Shown here: positions 7,980 through 14,928 of the stretch, one piece after another
How the letters are laid out: each line of letters begins with the position of its first letter
How positions within the stretch are numbered: the first letter of the stretch is position 1
Source: Nitrospirota bacterium
GTDB taxonomy: Bacteria; Nitrospirota; Thermodesulfovibrionia; Thermodesulfovibrionales; UBA6898
Direction: 5' to 3'
Assembly: GCA_021811105.1 (NCBI GenBank)
Contig: JAJZPM010000020.1
Span: 1-53,062 of the forward strand
Length of the DNA: 53,062 nt
Program-made: the position numbers and the translations under genes
Notes under the pieces: generated by a model
Databases searched by the model: none
The model's input: the letters and a program-made list of their open reading frames with translations, nothing else
Told to the model about the DNA's origin: nothing

Positions 7980-8198
7980 TTGGACAGACTAAAAAATCTC
8001 GAACAGAAGATCACAACTGCAGTAGAACGGGTCAAGGCACTGAAGGAAGATAAGACGCTGCTTGAAAGAAAGATCAGGGACCTCGAATCGCTCCTGGACG
8101 AAAGAAATCAGGAAATCGAGACGCTGAAGTCCGAAAGAAGCTCTATCGGCAGCCAGCTGGAAGAACTCTTGAACGAACTCGACACGATCGAAATATAA
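7980..8198 (+). CDS. ZapB-like coiled-coil division protein
   Basis: The protein is a continuous predicted coiled coil (LEQKITTAVERVKALKED, then LLERKIRDLESLLDERN) of 72 residues when read from TTG at 7980. An AGGGAGG box lies eight bases before that TTG, whereas the upstream in-frame ATG (7878) has no such box and adds a low-complexity N-terminus, so the TTG start is preferred. The size, coiled-coil nature and position directly before zapA match ZapB-like proteins, which help organise the FtsZ ring. It is separated from zapA by seven bases, so they are cotranscribed and possibly translationally coupled. Confidence 0.7.
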   Translation: MDRLKNLEQKITTAVERVKALKEDKTLLERKIRDLESLLDERNQEIETLKSERSSIGSQLEELLNELDTIEI

Positions 8199-8205
8199 AG
8201 GAACA

Positions 8206-8472
8206 ATGGGAAGCATCGAGGTCACGATATTAGGCCAGAAGTATACGATCAAAGGAGAAGCCTCTGAAGAGTATATAAAGAAACTGGCCACTTTCGTAGA
8301 TGAAAAGATGAAGGAGGTCTATCATTCCTCCCCGGGGATATCGCCCCTGAAAGCGGCGATCCTCGCCTCCCTGAACATCGCGGACGAGTTGCACAAATTC
8401 AGGGAAGACCAGGAGAACATAACCAGGCACATCGAAGAAAGGACAAACGCCCTCACCGGTCTCTTTGATTGA
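8206..8472 (+). CDS. zapA: Cell division protein ZapA
   Basis: This 88-residue protein matches ZapA: an N-terminal IEVTILGQKYTIKGEASEEY strand pair, the KLATFVDEKMKEV helix, and the KAAILASLNIADELHKF helix that leads into a C-terminal coiled coil. ZapA binds FtsZ and promotes filament bundling at mid-cell. The length is typical for the family. An AAAGGA box lies just upstream of the ATG. Its neighbour upstream is a ZapB-like coiled-coil gene, which supports a division role for both. The gene converges on the cytochrome gene, with only 25 bases between the stops. Confidence 0.92.
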   Translation: MGSIEVTILGQKYTIKGEASEEYIKKLATFVDEKMKEVYHSSPGISPLKAAILASLNIADELHKFREDQENITRHIEERTNALTGLFD

Positions 8473-8497
8473 GCCGCCCGGGCGGGGCAGCCCCGTA

Positions 8498-9406
8498 TCA
8501 GGACACCCCTGCGGCTGGCTTCCCGCTGTCGTGCATGCAGTTGCCCGGTGATATCAAGCCGGTCCCTTTGCCTTTTTTCTCAGGAGCTTTGTCCATGATC
8601 ACCTTTTCGACGTTTTCGAGCTTTATATTGCCGTGTTCGACAAACTCATGGCAGAAGAAGCAGGCTATCTGTTTTCTGGTGACATGCTGCTGATGGATAA
8701 AGTCCCAGTCCTTGAAGCGCTCGGTCCTGTCGATATGGCAGAAGAAGCACTTTTCCTTTGAAACACGTCCGTCCCCTATCTTGACGGACGTATGACAACT
8801 GATGCATAAATAGCCCTTTTCGAGCGGTTGGACGTGTTTGAACGAGATCCCTTTGTACTCGACGTTCACCTTCGTCCCCTTGTGGCATACGGTGCAGCGC
8901 TTCCTGTGTTCGGTGGTGTCCTGCAGATTGAGATGGCAGAGGAAACAGACGTTTATCGAGACCTTCATATGCTCCCCCTGCACGATATCGGAATGACAAC
9001 TCCGGCAGTGGAGGCTTATCCCCCTCCTTTGCTGCGTGAAATGCGGCTTGTGGTCAAAGACGATGTTCCATCGGGTGAATATAACCTTTGATTCTATCAG
9101 TCTCATCTGATGGCAGCCGGCCTGGAGACACTTTGAATCGGGTACATTGGTAAGCGGCCTCGGGTTATACGTGCCGGCAATAAAACGGAGTTGCCCTGAC
9201 AGGGCATTCAACGGCCCGTATTCGTGACATTTCAGGCAGGGGACCATCTTGTGTGTCGACCGTTCCCATTTATTGTAAAAAGGGGCGATGAAATGACAGT
9301 ACTTGCAGATCCCGGGCCGTGTGATCATCACCTCCCGGGCAAAAAAATAGGTAGTCAATGAAAAAACCAGTAAGACACTTATCACGATAGCGGTAATCTT
9401 CATCAT
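8498..9406 (-). CDS. Membrane-anchored nine-haem cytochrome c, NapC/NirT-like N-terminus
   Basis: An N-terminal membrane helix (about residues 4-22) is followed by nine haem-binding motifs: CKYCH, CLKCH, an unusual CLQAGCH with four spacer residues, CRSCH, CFLCH, CTVCH, CISCH and two CFFCH. The first two, in the pattern of a NapC/NrfH quinol oxidase module, are spaced by STHKMVP. The protein would carry electrons from menaquinol to the periplasm. No terminal reductase gene lies next to it. The gene is divergent from nrdJ, and a GGAGAGGG box precedes the ATG. The C-terminal 40 residues hold no haem motif. The CX4CH site needs special maturation in some systems or may be a lost site. Confidence 0.88.
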   Translation of the reverse strand: MMKITAIVISVLLVFSLTTYFFAREVMITRPGICKYCHFIAPFYNKWERSTHKMVPCLKCHEYGPLNALSGQLRFIAGTYNPRPLTNVPDSKCLQAGCHQMRLIESKVIFTRWNIVFDHKPHFTQQRRGISLHCRSCHSDIVQGEHMKVSINVCFLCHLNLQDTTEHRKRCTVCHKGTKVNVEYKGISFKHVQPLEKGYLCISCHTSVKIGDGRVSKEKCFFCHIDRTERFKDWDFIHQQHVTRKQIACFFCHEFVEHGNIKLENVEKVIMDKAPEKKGKGTGLISPGNCMHDSGKPAAGVS

Positions 9407-9428
9407 TGGCGGCCCTCTCCGGCAATGT

Positions 9429-9434
9429 ATTATA
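9429..9434 (-). promoter_or_regulatory. Possible -10 box of the nine-haem cytochrome gene
   Basis: TATAAT reads on the minus strand within the short palindrome GTATTATAATAC, about 23 bases before the cytochrome ATG. No good -35 hexamer is seen at the expected distance, so the promoter is uncertain and may need an activator. Confidence 0.35.
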
Positions 9435-9535
9435 ATACAGGAAGGCCTTCAATTAAGAACTGACAATTTGCAAACAAAGAATTCACGGGAAAAAATGTTA
9501 AAAATCAAACGCTTGATCTTTCCTTTATTTTTGTC

Positions 9536-9590
9536 TTGACATGCACTATATCTTGTGGTTAAATTCATAAGAAAACACTAAGTGTTGTAA
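9536..9590 (+). promoter_or_regulatory. nrdJ promoter with two NrdR-like boxes
   Basis: TTGACA (9536-9541), a 17-base spacer and TTAAAT (9559-9564) form a sigma-70-like promoter. The spacer holds a 16-base sequence at 9543-9558 (GCACTATATCTTGTGG) that matches the NrdR box, whose consensus is close to ACACWATATAWWGTGT. A second copy at 9575-9590 (ACACTAAGTGTTGTAA) keeps the outer arms. The two start 32 bases apart, about three helical turns, the usual spacing. NrdR is a known repressor of ribonucleotide reductase genes; nrdR itself is not in the window. Confidence 0.75.
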
Positions 9591-9640
9591 AAACCATCCG
9601 AAATTATAAAATGAATTTTTATGAGAAATGAGGGGGAGTA

Positions 9641-11863
9641 ATGGAAACACTGTCCAAAAAAATCAGCCTCACGCCGAACTCCTTGAAGGTCCTTGAAAAG
9701 AGGTATTTGAAGAAAAACGAAGAGGGGAAAGTGGTAGAAACCCCCGGAGACCTCTTCATTCGTGTTGCCAGGACAGTAGCCTCTGCCGACCTGAAATACG
9801 GGAGGTCCGAGGCGGATGTTGCGCTCGTTGAGAAAGAGTTTTTTTCTCTGATCTCGTCTCTCGATTTTCTCCCCAACAGCCCCACCCTCATGAACGCAGG
9901 GAGAAGACTCGGCCAGCTCTCCGCCTGCTTCGTGCTGCCGGTAGAGGATTCGATGGAGTCCATTTTCGACGCGGTAAAAAACACGGCGATCATCCACAAA
10001 TCAGGCGGCGGTACTGGCTTCAGTTTCTCAAACTTGAGGCCGGGCGGAGACATCGTTGGCTCGACAAAAGGCATATCCTCGGGGCCGATCTCCTTCATGA
10101 CCGTCTTTGACACCGCGACCGAGGCGGTAAAACAGGGCGGCACGCGCCGCGGGGCAAATATGGGCATACTCCGTGTCGACCATCCGGACATCCTCGGCTT
10201 TATCACCGCAAAAGACAACAACTCCCGTTTCAATAATTTCAATATCTCGGTTGCGGTTACCGACGAATTCATGAAGGCGGTCAAGGAGGACGGCGAATAC
10301 GACCTGGTAAACCCACGGACGAAGAAAGTGGTCCGTAAGCTCAGGGCAAAAGAGGTCTTCGATTTGATCGTCAACCACGCCTGGAAAAACGGCGAACCCG
10401 GCATCGTATTCATCGACAGGATCAATAAATCGAACCCCACGCCTAATGTCGGGAAGATAGAGTCGACGAATCCCTGCGGCGAACAGCCGCTTCTTCCGTA
10501 CGAATCCTGTAACCTCGGTTCGATAAACCTGGCCCATATGGGCAAAGAAGGCGCGGTGGACTATCAGAAACTCAAGAAAGTAGTGTGGCAGGCGGTCCAT
10601 TTTCTCGATAATGTCATTGACGTAAACAAATATCCTATCGAGAAGATCGACGAGGTCACCAAGTCAAACAGGAAGATAGGCCTCGGCGTGATGGGCTGGG
10701 CGGACATGCTCATCCAGCTCGGCATCCCCTATCATTCGGATGCCGCGATCAGACTCGCCGAAGAGGTGATGGGGTTTATTCAGCGCGAGGCCCGGAACGT
10801 CTCCGCCGCCCTCGCAGAGGAAAGAGGTGTATTTCCTAATTACGCAGGCAGCGTCTACGATGGAAAAATACGACTGAGGAACGCAACTGCGACGACAATC
10901 GCCCCGACCGGTACCCTCTCGATACTGGCCGCATGCTCCTCGGGGATAGAGCCGCTCTTCGCCATCTCCTTTGTGCGGAATGTCATGGAAGGGACAAAAC
11001 TCCTCGAAGTGAACCCCTATTTCGAAAAGGTCGCAAAAGAGCGCGGCTTCTGGTCGAGGGAACTCATGGAGAAGATCGCGGACAAAGGTTCGCTTCACGA
11101 TTTCGCCGAGATACCGGAGGATGTAAAGGCCGTATTTGTGACCGCCCATGACATCACGCCTATGGAACATATCGCAATGCAGGCCGCATTCCAGAAGCAC
11201 GTCGACAACGCGGTCTCAAAGACGGTCAACTTCCCTCACGACGCCTCCCCGAAGGACGTGGAGGACGTATATATGTTCGCGTATACGCTAGGCTGCAAGG
11301 GTGTCACGGTCTACCGCGACGGGTCGAGGGAAGAGCAGGTGCTCTCTACAGGAAAGACAAAGAAAGAGGCGGAGCCCGTCCAGGTGAAGATCGTGCCGAG
11401 GAAGAGGCCCGAGGTCCTCAGCGGCAAGGTACGCCTCATGAAGACCGGCTGCGGAAATCTTTACGTGACGATCACCGAAGACGAGCACGGCAATATCTTC
11501 GAGCTTTTCACCAGCATGGGAAAGGCCGGGGGCTGTGCGGGGAGCCAGGCGGAGGCGATCGGCAGGCTCGTCAGCCTCGCGCTCCGCTCTAACATCGAGC
11601 CCGAGGAAATCATGAAACAGCTGAAGGGCATATCCTGCCACGAACCCTCATGGGCGGAGGGCGGAAAGATCACCTCCTGCTCCGATGCAATCGGGAAGGC
11701 CCTTGAGAAGTACCTCAAGAGGGGCGAAAAGGGCAACGGCAACGGCGGCAACGGCCATTCCGAGGTTATGCACATAGGCCAGTGTCCTGAATGCGGGGGG
11801 GCGGTCGAGCACGAAGGAGGATGCGCGGTCTGTCACAGCTGCGGATTTACGAAATGCGGATAA
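9641..11863 (+). CDS. nrdJ: Adenosylcobalamin-dependent (class II) ribonucleotide reductase
   Basis: This 740-residue enzyme reduces ribonucleotides to deoxyribonucleotides using adenosylcobalamin and needs no oxygen. Active-site features are QLSACFVLP with C96, ESTNPCGEQPLLPYESCNLG with C279 and C290 (11 residues apart, as in the thermophilic enzymes), and the radical-transfer region. A TSCPD domain lies near residues 600-670, and the C-terminal tail is a zinc-ribbon-like CPECGG...CAVCHSCGFTKCG. The gene has a good GAGGGGGAG box and NrdR-like sites upstream. It is likely the main or only reductase of an anaerobe and implies B12 supply, which is also needed by HgcA at 31.2 kb. Confidence 0.97.
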   Translation: METLSKKISLTPNSLKVLEKRYLKKNEEGKVVETPGDLFIRVARTVASADLKYGRSEADVALVEKEFFSLISSLDFLPNSPTLMNAGRRLGQLSACFVLPVEDSMESIFDAVKNTAIIHKSGGGTGFSFSNLRPGGDIVGSTKGISSGPISFMTVFDTATEAVKQGGTRRGANMGILRVDHPDILGFITAKDNNSRFNNFNISVAVTDEFMKAVKEDGEYDLVNPRTKKVVRKLRAKEVFDLIVNHAWKNGEPGIVFIDRINKSNPTPNVGKIESTNPCGEQPLLPYESCNLGSINLAHMGKEGAVDYQKLKKVVWQAVHFLDNVIDVNKYPIEKIDEVTKSNRKIGLGVMGWADMLIQLGIPYHSDAAIRLAEEVMGFIQREARNVSAALAEERGVFPNYAGSVYDGKIRLRNATATTIAPTGTLSILAACSSGIEPLFAISFVRNVMEGTKLLEVNPYFEKVAKERGFWSRELMEKIADKGSLHDFAEIPEDVKAVFVTAHDITPMEHIAMQAAFQKHVDNAVSKTVNFPHDASPKDVEDVYMFAYTLGCKGVTVYRDGSREEQVLSTGKTKKEAEPVQVKIVPRKRPEVLSGKVRLMKTGCGNLYVTITEDEHGNIFELFTSMGKAGGCAGSQAEAIGRLVSLALRSNIEPEEIMKQLKGISCHEPSWAEGGKITSCSDAIGKALEKYLKRGEKGNGNGGNGHSEVMHIGQCPECGGAVEHEGGCAVCHSCGFTKCG

Positions 11864-11875
11864 GGTAGCAACCGT

Positions 11876-12256
11876 ATGAAATCATATACCCATGCGTGTA
11901 TCGCCTACATCGTAGGCCGTCTGATTGCCGGTAAAAATATATTCTCGCTTTACGATTACGCCGAGTCGCGGGAGATCGAGGTAGACAGTCTTCCGGATGC
12001 CGAGCAGTTGAAGGAATTCAACTATGTGAGCTGGAGCTACATGTCCTGTTCGCCCAATATCAGCAGGTTCCAGTATTCGTTCAAGACAGGGGATTCCGTA
12101 AACCTCGCTATCAAGGGAAATTCCTTCATCGGGTATATCCGCGCCAGTTCGTCACACTTCATCGGGACCGTTCGAGGCGACTCGGTCTATCTTTACGACC
12201 AGAAGGCATCCGCCCATTTCAACTACCGGATCATTGGAAAGGCCATTGACTGTTAA
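11876..12256 (+). CDS. Hypothetical protein, paralogue of next gene
   Basis: A 126-residue protein with no signal peptide or known motif. It shares a pattern with the gene at 12367: YTHACIAYIVGRLIAG against YTHAGIAYIVCRLISG at the start, and SSSHFIGTVRGDSVYLYD against SSAYFIGNVRGDTIYLYD near the end, then SAHFNYRI against SAHFRFRV. The two are tandem duplicates. The gene starts 12 bases after the nrdJ stop, so it may be cotranscribed with nrdJ, though nothing ties it to nucleotide metabolism. Function is unknown. Confidence 0.7.
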   Translation: MKSYTHACIAYIVGRLIAGKNIFSLYDYAESREIEVDSLPDAEQLKEFNYVSWSYMSCSPNISRFQYSFKTGDSVNLAIKGNSFIGYIRASSSHFIGTVRGDSVYLYDQKASAHFNYRIIGKAIDC

Positions 12257-12366
12257 GTACGACAGCGCGACCCATTGCGTTTCGCCGAAAGGATGCGCCC
12301 GTCCGTTGTAGACTCGGATTTCGATATACATAAAGGGGGGACATGGAATACGCAGGAGATGAAATA

Positions 12367-12783
12367 ATGAACAAGTATACGCATGCCGGCATCGCCTATA
12401 TCGTCTGCCGTTTGATATCGGGCAAGAGGGCGGCAGCCCTCTATGATGTCGCGGGTTCGGACGAGGTCGATATGACCGAACTCAGCAGGGAAGGGTTCCT
12501 TAGGGAATTCGATGAGCAGCACCAGGACTACATCCCGGGGTATGCGGATGAGTGCAGTTACCGGTTTGCATCGAGTTCCGGCTATTCCGTCGAGATCTTC
12601 ATCAACCTCAAGACCTTTATCCTGCATGTCTGCGGGAGTTCGGCGTATTTCATCGGCAACGTAAGGGGCGACACCATCTACCTGTACGACCATAAGAGTT
12701 CGGCCCATTTCCGGTTCAGGGTCATCCGCTACGCCGGCGACCGTGAGAAGACCTCAGAATCTGTCTTTGAGAAAAATTCATAA
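12367..12783 (+). CDS. Hypothetical protein, tandem paralogue
   Basis: Reads 138 residues from the ATG at 12367, which has a GGAG box eight bases upstream; the earlier ATG at 12343 lacks one at good distance. It is clearly related to the preceding gene (see the shared YTHA.IAYIV and FIG.VRGD motifs). The middle is more divergent, with an extra acidic segment after the first helix. No membrane span or signal is seen. The tandem arrangement between nrdJ and a secreted protein suggests a lineage-specific pair of unknown role. Confidence 0.75.
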   Translation: MNKYTHAGIAYIVCRLISGKRAAALYDVAGSDEVDMTELSREGFLREFDEQHQDYIPGYADECSYRFASSSGYSVEIFINLKTFILHVCGSSAYFIGNVRGDTIYLYDHKSSAHFRFRVIRYAGDREKTSESVFEKNS

Positions 12784-12797
12784 CGGAGGAAAGACCG

Positions 12798-14111
12798 ATG
12801 AGAAAAAAATTTCCGGGGATGATTGTTGTGACCGCTTCCCTCCTGGTCTCTTTGGCGGTGCTTGCCTTGCCCGGTGGGGCCCATTCCGCAGAGAAGGGCG
12901 AAAAGGGAAAGAAGCCCTATCCCCAGTACTGGATGGACGTATCAACTCAGAATATGAGCATCCCGGGCATGGAGGGGATGCCGGGCGGTATCCTCGGCAA
13001 AATCGCCGGGGGGAAGGGCTTCGGCCCGAGCCGTACACTTTTGCTTCAGCTTAATTCGCCCCGCCAGTTGCCGCAAGAACCGTCTGCTCTGCACGACATC
13101 CCTCCGGGACAGAACATGGGAAAGAATCTGCCTCTCATCATCCCAGAGAAGGTCAAAGTCGAAAAGCGTGAGTATGCCGAGAAGGAAGAGCCCCGCCAGA
13201 AAGTCGAAAAGCCGAAGGCACGTATGCTCATCTACTGGGGTTGCGGGGATGAGGTGAGGAAGGGCCAGCCCCGGGTCCTTGATACGGAAAAGATGAGCAT
13301 TGAGCAGTTCGGAAAGGCGATGGGTTCTTTGTCGGCTCATGCGCCTTCTCCTGAGTACCCGCCGCACGAGCGTGCCGGATGGATATATGCGGACTGGCCG
13401 AACAGGGAGAGCCATATCGAGGTGCCTAAGGACAGTTCACTCCAGGGCGACCAGTACGTCCATGGAAACTACATCCCGGACATGAAGTTCACGATCGACA
13501 AAATGCACGATTTCATGGCGCCTGTTAAGTTCACCTCGATCACAGGCGGGGCACAGGACAGCATAAAGTTCGCATGGCGCCAGATCCCCACTGCCGTAGG
13601 GTATCTGGCAACGACGATGGCCCATAATGATAAGGCTGGAGAAACGATCTTCTGGTCTTCGAGCGAAGTGCCGGATATCGGATTTGGGCTGATGGGATTT
13701 CTCTCGCCAGGCGACGTCCGGAAGTTCCTGAAGGAAAAGGTGATCATGGACCCCGGGACGACAGAGTGCAGCATCCCTAAAGGGATATTCAAGGATGCGG
13801 GCGGCATGCTCCAGTTCACGGCTTACGGCGACGAACTCAATGTAGTCTATCCTCCGAAGCCAAAAGACCCGAAAAAGTTCTGGCAGCCTGAATGGGCGGT
13901 AAAGGTGAGACTTAAGTCAACGGGGATGACCACCCTCGGGCAGGGCGAAGAAACAAGGTCGTCACGCCGCGTGAAACAGCGCGAGAATGTAGAGGAGGAA
14001 CAGAGTGGGGACTCTTCAGAAGGACAGGAAGAACCTCCCCAGCAGCCTGAAAAAAAGAAGGATGAGAGCGGAAACCCTCTTAAGAAGCTGAAGGGACTCT
14101 TCGGGTTCTGA
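12798..14111 (+). CDS. Secreted protein of unknown function
   Basis: The 437-residue protein starts with a signal peptide (MRKKFPGMIVVTASLLVSLA, cleavage near the AHSA site at residue 31). The mature part has a glycine/methionine-rich stretch (GMEGMPGG), then RMLIYWGCGDEVRKGQPRV and GWIYADWPNRES, which recur in a family of uncharacterised secreted proteins of proteobacteria. The C-terminus is a charged low-complexity tail ending KKLKGLFGF. A GGAGG box precedes the ATG. It sits 14 bases after the preceding gene, so the trio is probably one transcript. Location should be periplasm or cell surface. No enzymatic motif was recognised. Confidence 0.75.
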   Translation: MRKKFPGMIVVTASLLVSLAVLALPGGAHSAEKGEKGKKPYPQYWMDVSTQNMSIPGMEGMPGGILGKIAGGKGFGPSRTLLLQLNSPRQLPQEPSALHDIPPGQNMGKNLPLIIPEKVKVEKREYAEKEEPRQKVEKPKARMLIYWGCGDEVRKGQPRVLDTEKMSIEQFGKAMGSLSAHAPSPEYPPHERAGWIYADWPNRESHIEVPKDSSLQGDQYVHGNYIPDMKFTIDKMHDFMAPVKFTSITGGAQDSIKFAWRQIPTAVGYLATTMAHNDKAGETIFWSSSEVPDIGFGLMGFLSPGDVRKFLKEKVIMDPGTTECSIPKGIFKDAGGMLQFTAYGDELNVVYPPKPKDPKKFWQPEWAVKVRLKSTGMTTLGQGEETRSSRRVKQRENVEEEQSGDSSEGQEEPPQQPEKKKDESGNPLKKLKGLFGF

Positions 14112-14181
14112 GAGAACGCCGGTGGGTCGGCTGAGGAAAGAATTTAGATCACGTGCACTATAAGCGCTTCATCAATCTCAA

Positions 14182-14649
14182 ATGCGAATTCCTGCCCTGT
14201 CACGACCTGAAGGACTGGCACTCCTGCCTGTTTTGTTACTGCCCGCTTTTTCTGCTTTCCTGCCCCGGGGACTTCACGGTCCTTCCGACCGGAATGAAGG
14301 ACTGTTCGCGCTGCGTCCTCCCTCATATCGAGGAGGGCTGGGAGATCGTCCAGGAGGAATTACAGAAACAATTGTATCGGCAGGCGTCGACTCCCGTCGT
14401 CTCTCAGGCGAGTTCTCGGGCAGGGAGTTCGACCTGACATTTCTATCCGAACTTCCGTCCAATGTCGATCCCTGCGGTGAAAACGGGGAATTTCATTCCT
14501 TTGCCTATGACGGGACGATATTCCGTGATGAAATACCGATCTCTTCAGGGCAAGTGGTTCTCAGGGACAAATATTTTTTTATTTCTGCGACCTCACCGCG
14601 GCATAGGCGGAAGATACATTCCGGCTGCCGGTCCGGGTCACCCAAATAG
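14182..14649 (+). CDS. Doubtful small secreted protein
   Basis: A 155-residue reading frame starts with a possible signal peptide (GLALLPVLLLPAFSAFLP) and ends in a strand-like region (GTIFRDEIPISSGQVVLRDK). No family is recognised and there is no clear ribosome binding site. An overlapping frame (14153-14437) is also open, which lowers confidence. It may be a degraded or unannotated lineage-specific gene. Confidence 0.3.
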   Translation: MRIPALSRPEGLALLPVLLLPAFSAFLPRGLHGPSDRNEGLFALRPPSYRGGLGDRPGGITETIVSAGVDSRRLSGEFSGREFDLTFLSELPSNVDPCGENGEFHSFAYDGTIFRDEIPISSGQVVLRDKYFFISATSPRHRRKIHSGCRSGSPK

Positions 14650-14928
14650 TGACTGAGAATCCCGGAGAGTTTCCGGCGACCCGAACCGCTCATGAAGATA
14701 TACTTCCTTGTACCCAACGGGAGTTTCACTTTTCGATAACTGAGGAGTACCGCTTTTAACAAACGGATTCGAGAATATGTAAGGGGCGTTCATTTCGCCA
14801 CTACATCGCAACCGCTGTGACTCACGCGACTCAAGATTACGGGTTGAAAGAAACGTATTCAAAATATTTCTTTCACCATTTCGTCAAAAGCGTCCTTAAA
14901 CCAGAACTGAGAGCCTGCTGACTGTCTC
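14650..14928. other. Intergenic, nothing recognised
   Basis: About 280 bases between the doubtful gene and the stop codon of the protease gene. No convincing reading frame, RNA or strong hairpin was seen. Confidence 0.4.

Noticed and set aside
14638-14862. 74-codon minus-strand frame past the protease stop
   Set aside because: Composition looks random and no start signal is present.
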